Shown one piece after another: positions 26,003 to 33,767 of a stretch of 64,000 nt of DNA (the first letter of the stretch is position 1; every line of letters starts with the position of its first letter). The translations under genes and the position numbers were made by a program. Source of the stretch: Verrucomicrobiia bacterium (GTDB lineage: Bacteria; Verrucomicrobiota; Verrucomicrobiia; Verrucomicrobiales; DEV007); NCBI GenBank assembly GCA_030427505.1, contig JAUICH010000004.1, positions 186,001 through 250,000 on the forward strand, given 5' to 3'. The notes beneath the pieces were generated by a model. The model saw only the letters and a program-made list of their open reading frames with translations, did no database searches and was not told the origin of the DNA.

Positions 26003-26995
26003 ATGGCCGCAAGATATCCGTCGGACGAGCATGTGATCAATTTCCCGAAGTTTCCCGTGGGTCCCAAATTGGTGATTGGGGTCTTTGTGGTGCTTCTGCT
26101 CATAGGAACCTCACTGACGTGCTTCTACACGGTTAAGACTGAGGAAGTCGGCGTCGTGTTGCGGTTTGGAAAGTTTATCAAGACCGTCCCTCCCGGCCTG
26201 CATTATAAGATGCCCTTTCTGATCGACTACGTGGAACTGGTGCCAGTGAAACGCCAGCTCAAACAGGAGTTCGGGTTTGGCACCACGGGGGCCTCGGACA
26301 TGTCGCAGTATACCTCCTTTGACGAACAGGAGCGGGAGAAGAGCATGGTGACCGGCGACCTGAACGCCGCTCTGGTGGAGTGGGTCATCCAGTACCGGGT
26401 GGAAACCCCGGAGGACTACCTGTTCCATGTTCGCGATCCCCGCGAGACCTTGCGCCATGTGTCTGAGGCGGTCATGCGCGAAGTGGTCGGCGACCGGACA
26501 GTGGATGAGGTGATTACCGTTGGCCGGCAGGACATCGAGAATACCGCGCTGCTGAAACTTCAGGAAAAGGTGAACGACTACCAGATGGGCCTGCGCATCA
26601 ACCAGGTGCAGCTCAAAGACGTGAACCCGCCGGAAAAAGTCCAGTCTTCCTTCAATGAAGTGAACCAGGCGCAGCAAGAACGCGAACAGATGATCAACGT
26701 GGCCAATGGAGAATACAACCGCGACGTGCCCCGGGCGCGCGGCGAAGCGGAAAAGAAGATCCAGGAAGCCGAAGGCTATAGGCTACAGCGCATCAACGAA
26801 GCCGAGGGGGACGCGACTAAGTTCAGTGCTCAGTTTGAAGCCTACCGGACCGCTCCGGAGGTGACGCGTCAGCGCCTCTACCTGGAAACAATTAGCGAGG
26901 TTCTCCCGGAAGTGGAGAAGAAGATCATCATCGATGAAGACACGCAACACGTCTTGCCCCTGCTGCAACTGAACCCCACCGGAGCGGCCCGATAA
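26003..26995 (+). CDS. hflK: HflK-like SPFH-domain membrane protein
   Basis: 330 residues from ATG 26003 (MAARYPSDEH); the extra upstream codons are not plausible. One N-terminal membrane helix (LVIGVFVVLLLIGTSLTCFYTV) is followed by the SPFH domain (VKTEEVGVVLRFGKFIKTVPPGLHYKMPF). A helical region with heptads then follows (FNEVNQAQQEREQMINVANGEYNRDVPRARGEAEKKIQEAEGY), typical of HflK. Paired with HflC it forms the large periplasmic cage that encloses the FtsH protease and tunes membrane-protein turnover. The E. coli-type Gly-rich N-terminus is absent. hflC follows after 55 bp. Confidence 0.9.
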   Translation: MAARYPSDEHVINFPKFPVGPKLVIGVFVVLLLIGTSLTCFYTVKTEEVGVVLRFGKFIKTVPPGLHYKMPFLIDYVELVPVKRQLKQEFGFGTTGASDMSQYTSFDEQEREKSMVTGDLNAALVEWVIQYRVETPEDYLFHVRDPRETLRHVSEAVMREVVGDRTVDEVITVGRQDIENTALLKLQEKVNDYQMGLRINQVQLKDVNPPEKVQSSFNEVNQAQQEREQMINVANGEYNRDVPRARGEAEKKIQEAEGYRLQRINEAEGDATKFSAQFEAYRTAPEVTRQRLYLETISEVLPEVEKKIIIDEDTQHVLPLLQLNPTGAAR

Positions 26996-27050
26996 GCGCT
27001 GGTTCAGCCTGACAAAACCGTCAACCTTTCCACCTTTCCTCTCCCAGCTT

Positions 27051-28202
27051 ATGAAAGCGAAAATTATTTCCGCGTTCCTCCTGATGGTCGTCCTGGCAAT
27101 CCTGCTAGTGATGTCAGGCGCCGTTTACTCCGTGAAGGAGACCGAGCAGGTCATCGTCACGCAGTTTGGCGAACCGATCGGCGAGCCCATCACCGGTGCC
27201 GGCCTGCAGTTCAAGGTCCCGTTCATCCAAGACGTCAACCGCATCGAAAAGCGTGTCCTCGCTTGGGACGGCACGCCCAACGAGATGCCCACGAAGGATA
27301 AGACCTACATCATTGTGGACACTTTCGCGCGGTGGAGAATTACCGATCCGCTCACCTACTTTCAGCGCTTGAGCGACGAACGCCGGGCCCTTTCCCGGTT
27401 GGACGACATTCTCGGGTCTGAAACGCGCAACACCATCGCCCGCCACGAACTCATCGAAGTGGTGCGGACCACGAAAGACCGGACGCCGGAACGTTCCGAA
27501 ACGCTGGAAGACGCCGGGCTGGACGACACGGTGGGAAAACTGGTGCCCATCCGGAAAGGACGGGCCATGCTGGAACAGGAAATCCTGGAACGCAGCAAAC
27601 CGAAACTGGATGAGTTCGGGATCGACCTGCTGGACGTGCGTTTCAAACGAATTAACTACAACCAGGACGTGCGCGACCGCATCTACGAACGGATGATCAG
27701 CGAACGCCAGCAGATTGCCGAACTATTCCGCTCCGAAGGCGCGGGAGAAGCGGCCAAGATCCTGGGTAAGAAAGAACGCGACCTGAAGGAGATCGAGTCG
27801 ACCGCCTACAAGCAGATCCAACAGATCCAGGGCGAGGCCGACGCCGAAGCCACGGAGATTTACGCGAAGGCCTTCAATCAGTCCGCCGACTCCGCGGAGT
27901 TCTATCGGTTCGTCAAGACCATGGAGACGTATGAGGAAGTGCTGGGAGGAGACAGCACGATCATCCTGTCGACGGACAGCGATCTGTTTAAGTTCCTGAA
28001 AGGGATCAGCCCGGAACCGGCGCCGTCCGCGGAGCCTAAGACGCCGAAGGCACCGTCACCCGCGCCGCCGCAAGCGATCCGGCAGCCCTCCAAAACGCCG
28101 GCCGCGCCGCCACAACCGGCACGCCAAGGCAACAACAAAGCCCCGGCCAACAAGGCCGAGCAGGAGCCAGCGAGTCCGGCTCCACCGGCAGTCGAGCGGT
28201 AG
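27051..28202 (+). CDS. hflC: HflC-like SPFH-domain membrane protein
   Basis: 383 residues. It has an N-terminal helix (FLLMVVLAILLVMSGAVYSV), an SPFH domain (VKETEQVIVTQFGEPIGEPITGAGLQFKVPF), the conserved FARWRITDPLTYF and RFKRINYNQDVRDRIYERM, and the helical EGAGEAAKILGKKERDLKEIESTAYKQIQQIQGEADAEA. After about residue 322 it ends in a Pro/Ala-rich tail of 60 residues that is not typical of E. coli HflC and is probably disordered. It acts with HflK on FtsH. Confidence 0.9.
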   Translation: MKAKIISAFLLMVVLAILLVMSGAVYSVKETEQVIVTQFGEPIGEPITGAGLQFKVPFIQDVNRIEKRVLAWDGTPNEMPTKDKTYIIVDTFARWRITDPLTYFQRLSDERRALSRLDDILGSETRNTIARHELIEVVRTTKDRTPERSETLEDAGLDDTVGKLVPIRKGRAMLEQEILERSKPKLDEFGIDLLDVRFKRINYNQDVRDRIYERMISERQQIAELFRSEGAGEAAKILGKKERDLKEIESTAYKQIQQIQGEADAEATEIYAKAFNQSADSAEFYRFVKTMETYEEVLGGDSTIILSTDSDLFKFLKGISPEPAPSAEPKTPKAPSPAPPQAIRQPSKTPAAPPQPARQGNNKAPANKAEQEPASPAPPAVER

Positions 28203-28308
28203 GGACCGCTCTAAGGCGCGGCCAGGGTACCTGGCTCGCCATGCAAGCCACTCGCTAACCAGCATGTCTTGACTCCCCTCAAGGCACTTACTTCCATCGG
28301 CACTAAAT

Positions 28309-29250
28309 ATGGAGCCGGCCGTCATCTTGTTTCCCCACGAACCGTTCTCTCCCGCGCGGATCGACGAGAACTTCAAGCTGGAGTATGAAGCCGCCAGAAC
28401 CATCGGTTTTAGAACAGCGTTGTACGACCATGAAGCCGTCGAGAGTGGCGATGTCAGACAAGCGCTGAAATCGATGTGGTGTCCGGACTCTCCCCGAAAA
28501 GCCCTCCTCCGCGGATGGATGTTGGCGGGCGATACCTACCGAAACTTTTACCACACTGTTGCTGAAAACGGCTACCTCCTCCTAACGTCTCCCGATGCCT
28601 ACGAGGAGGCACATTATCTCCCCTTCTATTATCCCAAGATCCAGGAACATACGGCTCGAAGCGCGTGGATGTCCGGGGACAATGCCAAAGAGGCCTGGGA
28701 CCTGTATCAGGACTTTTCGCACACGGACGCCATCATAAAGGACTGGGTAAAATCGGCCAAGCACAAGTGGGACGAGGCGTTCTTCATTCCAGCCGATACA
28801 CAGGAAAGCCGTTTTATGCAGATCTTTGAGAACTTCAGAAGGGAGCGCGGCAGTCTCTTCAATCGCGGCGTGGTGCTACGGGAGTTCATGCCCGTCGCGA
28901 AACGCGGCGGAACCGTGGACGGGTACCCCCTGGTGGAAGAAAGCCGGCTGTTTTTCTGGCAAGGCCAAGTCATGGCAGCGACGGCCCGGCCCGGCCCCAC
29001 TCCCATGGCTGAGCGAGAGCGATGGGAGACACTCGCCAGAAAGTTCGCGTCGCCTTTCGTCACGATCGATGTGGCCCGCCTGACGGACGGGAGTTGGAGG
29101 ATCGTGGAAGCAGGAGACGGTGGCGTGTCCGGCTTGCCACTCGGTCTTCAGCCAGAGCATTTCTACGCCAGCCTTTGGAACCACATGGCGGGGGAAAGGC
29201 CCGGAGACCAGACCCCACCGGCAGTCGTGCCCGCGGCAGAAGCGCCATGA
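28309..29250 (+). CDS. ATP-grasp domain protein (DUF4343-like)
   Basis: 313 residues, soluble. The C-terminal half has ATP-grasp features: GVVLREFMPVAKRGG near residue 188, EESRLFFWQGQVMAATARPGP, and DVARLTDGSWRIVEAGDGGVSGLP with the metal-binding Glu near residue 265. It resembles the DUF4343 group, whose members include ligases of unknown substrate often found near toxin or interbacterial genes. No such genes are adjacent. Its stop overlaps the next start (ATGA), so it is coupled to the DUF2007 gene. Function is inferred to be ligation of an amine to a carboxylate. Confidence 0.65.
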   Translation: MEPAVILFPHEPFSPARIDENFKLEYEAARTIGFRTALYDHEAVESGDVRQALKSMWCPDSPRKALLRGWMLAGDTYRNFYHTVAENGYLLLTSPDAYEEAHYLPFYYPKIQEHTARSAWMSGDNAKEAWDLYQDFSHTDAIIKDWVKSAKHKWDEAFFIPADTQESRFMQIFENFRRERGSLFNRGVVLREFMPVAKRGGTVDGYPLVEESRLFFWQGQVMAATARPGPTPMAERERWETLARKFASPFVTIDVARLTDGSWRIVEAGDGGVSGLPLGLQPEHFYASLWNHMAGERPGDQTPPAVVPAAEAP

Positions 29251-29576
29251 AGCCAGTGTTTCGCGAGCGAGACTATACGCGGGTGGCCCTTCTCCAATCG
29301 GTCCTGGAGGCGAAGGGAATTCAGACATTTGTCCGAAATCAATACTCCTCCACGCAGATCATCGGTTTTCCTAATCCAGCATTCTTCCCCGCGTTGTGCG
29401 TGGTGAACGACGAAGACTACGAGGAAGCCCGGCAGATACTGAAGGACTATCTCAATGAGGATGGCGAGAAAGCTTCTCTGGAATTACCCTGCCCCGCGTG
29501 TGGCGAAAGAAATCCGGGAAATTTCGAGATCTGCTGGAACTGTGGCGCGGCACTTGCACAGGACTCGGAACAGTGA
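29247..29576 (+). CDS. DUF2007 signal-transducing-like protein with zinc ribbon
   Basis: 109 residues from ATG 29247. Residues 1-72 (VFRERDYTRVALLQSVLEAKGIQTFVRNQY..VNDEDYEEARQIL) match the DUF2007 ferredoxin-like fold. Residues 80-100 (CPACGERNPGNFEICWNCG) form a CxxC..CxxC zinc ribbon. It is translationally coupled to the ATP-grasp gene and followed 19 bp later by a lipoprotein gene. A regulatory or scaffold role is possible; nothing specific can be stated. Confidence 0.8.
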   Translation: MKPVFRERDYTRVALLQSVLEAKGIQTFVRNQYSSTQIIGFPNPAFFPALCVVNDEDYEEARQILKDYLNEDGEKASLELPCPACGERNPGNFEICWNCGAALAQDSEQ

Positions 29577-29595
29577 ACAGAAACGACTACCAAGC

Positions 29596-29973
29596 ATGAT
29601 GGGGCGAACCGGTTTCTTGGCGACGCTGTTGATCATCCTTCTGGCGGGCTGTGCCTCGCTGCCCTCTCAGACGGCGGGGCCTCCCCCCAGCCAAGAGGTA
29701 GCGACCGGCCAGTGGTACCCACGCGACGGCAAAGGGACCCTGAGCCCGGATGCCCGAAAGGCGCTGGCCGCCGTGCAGCAACGGGAACGCGGCATCCTTC
29801 GCACCTACCTGGTGGACTACCACTACACCGTCTCTCCCACCGCCAAGGGCTGGGAAGTCGTTGTCCTGTATGTTTGGAAATACATCGGAGGCACCCCGGT
29901 TTGGCCACCGAAGAATGCCTACTCCAAGTACGCGGTGAACAAATCTTTCGAGATTATCAGCCCGGGAGATTAG
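29596..29973 (+). CDS. Small lipoprotein
   Basis: 125 residues from ATG 29596. The N-terminus MMGRTGFLATLLIILLAGCASL is a lipoprotein signal with lipobox LAGC. The mature part has a conserved-looking core, RTYLVDYHYTVSPTAKGWEVVVLYVWKYIGGTPVWPP. I recognise no family. The TAG stop is formed at the exact left end of MITE copy 3. Removing the element and one TA restores the same TAG, so the gene was probably not truncated. Confidence 0.75.
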   Translation: MMGRTGFLATLLIILLAGCASLPSQTAGPPPSQEVATGQWYPRDGKGTLSPDARKALAAVQQRERGILRTYLVDYHYTVSPTAKGWEVVVLYVWKYIGGTPVWPPKNAYSKYAVNKSFEIISPGD

Positions 29974-30187
29974 GCAGTGTGGACAAATTGGGGACGGACC
30001 GGCGCGAGACCATTTTTGGGCTGGCAAGGCGCCGCGAATGGCATTGGGCCTACCCCCAATAGAGTGAGCGGGAACGAAGCCAGGCGAAAAATGGGCCGCG
30101 TCTCCAAGCTGTCGCCGCTTCGCGGCGCTGAGTTCTCTTTCCTTTTTTCATTTCCGGTCCGTTCTCCAATTTGTCCACACTGCCTAG
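29971..30187 (-). mobile_element. 217-bp MITE family 1, copy 3 (inverted)
   Basis: Reverse orientation relative to the copies at 8295 and 18941. It is 217 bases by the TAG/CTAG ends, with a few small indels. The left end is preceded by T rather than C (TTAG), so TA is the only shared terminal dinucleotide. It sits directly at the stop codon of the lipoprotein gene and 20 bp from the end of the convergent dienelactone hydrolase gene. Confidence 0.85.
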
Positions 30188-30207
30188 GCTATGTGGACCG
30201 GCTCCGG

Positions 30208-31098
30208 CTATTTCAGCGTTTCGCGAAAGAATGCAATCATCCGCTCCTGGGCCAGCTTCGCGGCGGCTTCATCATAGCGCGGCGTGGTGTCATTGTGGAA
30301 GCCGTGGCTGGCCCCTTCGTAGACGTAGGCAGTGAACTCGACCCCGGCGTCTTTCAGTGCGGCCTCGTAGGCGGGGGCCCCGGCCAGGATGCGCTCGTCC
30401 ATGGAGGCGTTGTGGATCTGAAGCTTGGCTTTGATCTTTGGCACGTCCTCCGCCGCGGGTTGGCGGCCATAGAAGGGCACGGCGGCGTCGATGACGTCCG
30501 GGATGCGAACCGCCAGGGTATTCGCCATGCCACCACCGAAGCAGAAGCCCACCACGCCCACTTTACCGGAGCCATCCGGGTGGGCATCCAACCACTGCGC
30601 GGCGGCGATGAAGTCCTCTGTGATTTTCTCGGGATCCAGCTTGGCCTGCATGGCGCGGCCCTCGTCATCGTTCCCGGGATAGCCACCCAGCGAGGTCAGA
30701 GCATCTGGCGCATAGGCCAGGAAGCCGGCCACCGCCAGACGGCGGGCGACATCTTCGACATACGGGTTGAGGCCCCGGTTTTCGTGCACGACGAGCACGG
30801 CGGGTAACTTACCCGTGGCGTTCGCGGGTTTGGCCAGCAGGCCCTTGAGTTTTCCATAGCCTTCGGGCGACTCAATCGTTTCGTAACCGGCGACAATACG
30901 GGAATCGTCCGGCGGCACCTGCTCGGCCCAGGCGTAGTTAGGCGAAAGGCTTTCCAGGAGGGCAGCAGCGGTCAGGCCGCCCGTGGCAAAGCGAGAGGCG
31001 CCGGCCAGGAATCCACGCCGGTCCACGCGGCCGTGCACGTAGTCGTCGAAAAGGCGCAAGACTTCGGGGTGAAAGTCGGACAGTTTTTTGCGTTTCAT
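30208..31098 (-). CDS. Tat-exported dienelactone-hydrolase family protein
   Basis: 296 residues from ATG 31098; upstream in-frame codons look unstructured. The N-terminus has a Tat-like motif preceded by an unusually long n-region ([23 protein letters not shown]). The DLH domain has [22 protein letters not shown], the nucleophile elbow [10 protein letters not shown] with Cys, and GASHGFHND with the catalytic His. Family members hydrolyse dienelactones or act as general carboxyl esterases; the substrate here is unknown. It is divergent from the efflux operon. Confidence 0.88.
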   Translation of the reverse strand: MKRKKLSDFHPEVLRLFDDYVHGRVDRRGFLAGASRFATGGLTAAALLESLSPNYAWAEQVPPDDSRIVAGYETIESPEGYGKLKGLLAKPANATGKLPAVLVVHENRGLNPYVEDVARRLAVAGFLAYAPDALTSLGGYPGNDDEGRAMQAKLDPEKITEDFIAAAQWLDAHPDGSGKVGVVGFCFGGGMANTLAVRIPDVIDAAVPFYGRQPAAEDVPKIKAKLQIHNASMDERILAGAPAYEAALKDAGVEFTAYVYEGASHGFHNDTTPRYDEAAAKLAQERMIAFFRETLK

Positions 31099-31230
31099 GG
31101 GGTGAGCGGAGGTTGGGTGGGTGTGGTTTTCGAGCTTCAAACCAGGACCACATTCTGACTTGAACGCGCTCTCGAGAAAAGCAGAAAGCCGTAGAGCGAG
31201 GCGCTCCATTCCCGCCCCCCCCCCTGGCGC

Positions 31231-31246
31231 GAACGCGATCGCGTTC
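31231..31246. repeat. 16-bp perfect palindrome
   Basis: GAACGCGATCGCGTTC is a perfect palindrome in the gap between the dienelactone hydrolase and the TolC gene. Its arms match those of the two 33-bp hairpin repeats at 12491 and 19919. It could be an operator for the efflux operon or a repeat remnant. Confidence 0.5.
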
Positions 31247-31295
31247 CTGGAATTCTCTGGACAGGTTGAATCTGAAGACTAAAGCTCTTACCTCT

Positions 31296-32639
31296 ATGCA
31301 TTGGAGACCGCTCTCATGGATGGCAGCCGCCACGCTGGTTTGCGCATCCGGTTGTGTCTCTTATCAAGAGCGGCCCCTGGCGCCGGAGGTGACGGCTCAG
31401 GCCTTTGCCTCGCGCAGCCTGGCGGACGCGGGCCTGAAAGAATTTCTGGCCGGCCAACACGCGTCCCAGGGTTCCTGGACGCCGGACCGCGTGGCTTTGG
31501 CGGCCTGCTATTTTCATGGGGATCTGGCCGTGGCGCGGGCGGAGGAGATGGAGGCCGCCGCCGCCATTACCACTGCGGGAGAACGGCCCAACCCGGTGCT
31601 GTCTTTTTCTCCCGGCTACAATGCCACTTCCAGCGGGATCTCTCCGTGGATCATCAGCCCGAACCTGGATCTGACGATCGAGACGGCCGGCAAACGGGAA
31701 CTGCGGCTCGCCCAAGCCAGGGCCAATGTGGAGGCGGCCCGGCTCCGCAAGGAGTCCATCGCCTGGACTATCCGGAAGGATGTCCGCGGCGCGATGCTCG
31801 ACCTCTACGCAGCCAAGAAAGTCGATTCTCTGCTGAAAGCGGAAAGCGCCCTGCATGACGACGAACTTAAGAAACTGGAGCTTCAGGTGCAGGCCGGCGA
31901 ATCGGCGGGCTATGAAGTGACTCAGGCCCGGCTGGCGCTGAACCGGGCCCGGCTGGCGCAGCGCGACGCGGAATCCCAGCGTGTCACGGCTCTGGCCAAG
32001 CTGGCGGCGGCGGCCGGCCTGCCTGCCTCCGCGTTCGATTCCGTGACGCTGGATTTTTCTCCCTTTGAGAACCTGCCTCCCAATCCGGGAGAAAGCGCCC
32101 GCCGCCGCGCCCTGACCCATCGCGCGGATCTCCTGGCGGCGCTGGCGGACTACGCGGCTGCTGACGCGGATCTTCGTCTGGAGATCGCGCGCCAGTACCC
32201 TGACATTCATCTCAATCCCGGCTACGAACTCGACCAGACCGACAACAAATGGACGCTGGGCCTGTCCGTGGAACTCCCGATCCTCAATCAACACCACGGC
32301 CCCATCGCGGAAGCCGAGGCGAGGAGGAAGAAACTCGCGGCCACGTTTGAAGCGAAGCAGGCGGCGGTGTTTGGGGAAATTGAAGTCGCCCTTGCCGCCT
32401 ACCGGGCCGCCCGCGACAAGGTGGCGATCGCGTCGGAACTGGCCCAAGAGGCGGAGCACGCCAGCGAGACAACGCGTAAGGTGGTGGAAACCGGCGAACT
32501 GGCTCCCCTGGAACTGACCCGGAGACGTATCGAAAGCAGCGCCTCCGAGCTTGCGCTGGAGGAAGCGCGCATCGAGGCGTTGAGAGCCGCCGGAGATCTG
32601 GAGGCCGCCATCCAAACTCCCCTGGAAACCGCACCATGA
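31296..32639 (+). CDS. TolC-family outer-membrane efflux lipoprotein
   Basis: 447 residues from ATG 31296, which precedes the lipoprotein signal (LSWMAAATLVCASGC). Long amphipathic helices with heptad patterns form the two outer-membrane-efflux repeats (LDLTIETAGKRELRLAQARANVEAARL near residue 125 and LSVELPILNQHHGPIAEAEARRKKLAATF near 325). It would form the trimeric exit duct of the RND pump encoded just downstream. Its stop overlaps the adaptor start by four bases. The start assignment is moderate, as no ribosome-binding site is clear. Confidence 0.87.
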   Translation: MHWRPLSWMAAATLVCASGCVSYQERPLAPEVTAQAFASRSLADAGLKEFLAGQHASQGSWTPDRVALAACYFHGDLAVARAEEMEAAAAITTAGERPNPVLSFSPGYNATSSGISPWIISPNLDLTIETAGKRELRLAQARANVEAARLRKESIAWTIRKDVRGAMLDLYAAKKVDSLLKAESALHDDELKKLELQVQAGESAGYEVTQARLALNRARLAQRDAESQRVTALAKLAAAAGLPASAFDSVTLDFSPFENLPPNPGESARRRALTHRADLLAALADYAAADADLRLEIARQYPDIHLNPGYELDQTDNKWTLGLSVELPILNQHHGPIAEAEARRKKLAATFEAKQAAVFGEIEVALAAYRAARDKVAIASELAQEAEHASETTRKVVETGELAPLELTRRRIESSASELALEEARIEALRAAGDLEAAIQTPLETAP

Positions 32640-33733
32640 AAGTCACGGACCGCCACCGGAAGCGCCTCCCAGCCTTGGCGCTGGTATTGATGCTTTTCCC
32701 CGCGCTGGCGCCAGTAACGCGGGTGCTAAGCGATGAGGGAGGAGCGGCGCCGGAAGCAGACGCTGCCACCGTGGTGGAGATCCAAACCGGGAAGGCGATC
32801 CGCGCCACGCTGCATCACTACATAAACGTCTACGGCGTGGTGGAACCGGAACCGGCGGGCGACGGACGTCCGGCGGCGCTGGCGCGGCTTTCGCCGGCCG
32901 TGGCGGGCGTGATTACCGAAGCGAACGGAACCGAGGGCCAGAAAGTGAGCAAGGGGGACGTGCTCTTTCGCCTGGATACCCGCGCGGCGGACGCCGTTCA
33001 GGCTCAGGCGGAAATCGCGGCCAACTACGCGGCGTCTGAAGTGGAACGCCAAAAGGCTCTGTTGAAAGTGGAAGGCACCTCGGAAAAAAGTGTCCGGGAA
33101 TCGGAGCAGGCTCTGGCGGGCGCGCAGGCGGAACTGGCCGCCGCCAAGGTGCAACTGTCTCTGCTCCAGGGCGAGGCGCCTCTCTCCGGAACTCTGACGA
33201 AATTTTCCGCCCGGCCCGGCGAAGCGGCGGATGCCACCACGATTCTGGCGGAGATCGTGGACCTGGACCGGCTGGCCGCCACCGTGAACGTGCCGCAGAA
33301 CGAGGCCGACGATTTGAAGACCGGTCAAGCGGCCAGCCTCCGGCCTTCCAGCAGCGGCCCGGAGGTGAAGACGGTGGTCTCCTACGTCAGTCCGGAAGTG
33401 GACACCGCCACGGGAACGGTGAAGGCGAGATTGAAAATACCGGCATCCAGCGGCCTCCGTCCCGGGCAGTTCGTGGCGGCCGCCATCGCGACTCAGGAAA
33501 AGCCCGGCTGCCTGGCCGTGCCCCGCGAAGCCGTTTACACCAACCCGGAAGGACAGAGCACCCTGTGCCTGGTGACTGGCGATACCGCCAAGAGAATCAC
33601 GGTCGAAACCGGCCTTCGCGACGGAGACCTGATAGAAGTGGAAGGGGACGGGCTCACCGAGGGCGCCACGGTGGCGACGGTGGGTTCCTATTCCCTGCCG
33701 GATGAGACCAAGGTCCACGTGTCCGCCCCCTGA
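32636..33733 (+). CDS. RND efflux periplasmic adaptor (membrane-fusion protein)
   Basis: 365 residues with a signal peptide (LPALALVLMLFPALAPVTRVL). It has the lipoyl-like domain (GVITEANGTEGQKVSKGDVLFRLD), an alpha-hairpin of coiled coil (QAEIAANYAASEVERQKALLKVEG..ESEQALAGAQAELAAAKVQ), a beta barrel (AATVNVPQNEADDLKTGQAASLRP) and a membrane-proximal domain (RLKIPASSGLRPGQFVAA). It links the RND permease at 33768 with the TolC-like duct. The start is embedded in the stop of the TolC gene (ATGA), so coupling is certain from the layout. Confidence 0.9.
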   Translation: MKVTDRHRKRLPALALVLMLFPALAPVTRVLSDEGGAAPEADAATVVEIQTGKAIRATLHHYINVYGVVEPEPAGDGRPAALARLSPAVAGVITEANGTEGQKVSKGDVLFRLDTRAADAVQAQAEIAANYAASEVERQKALLKVEGTSEKSVRESEQALAGAQAELAAAKVQLSLLQGEAPLSGTLTKFSARPGEAADATTILAEIVDLDRLAATVNVPQNEADDLKTGQAASLRPSSSGPEVKTVVSYVSPEVDTATGTVKARLKIPASSGLRPGQFVAAAIATQEKPGCLAVPREAVYTNPEGQSTLCLVTGDTAKRITVETGLRDGDLIEVEGDGLTEGATVATVGSYSLPDETKVHVSAP

Positions 33734-33767
33734 TGCCGATGGTCCCCTGTCCCGGAGAAAACGCCCG

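Noticed and set aside
31231-31246. Operator of the RND efflux operon
   Set aside because: The perfect palindrome is suggestive, but matching arms occur in two unrelated gaps and no regulator gene is adjacent, so it is listed as a repeat only.
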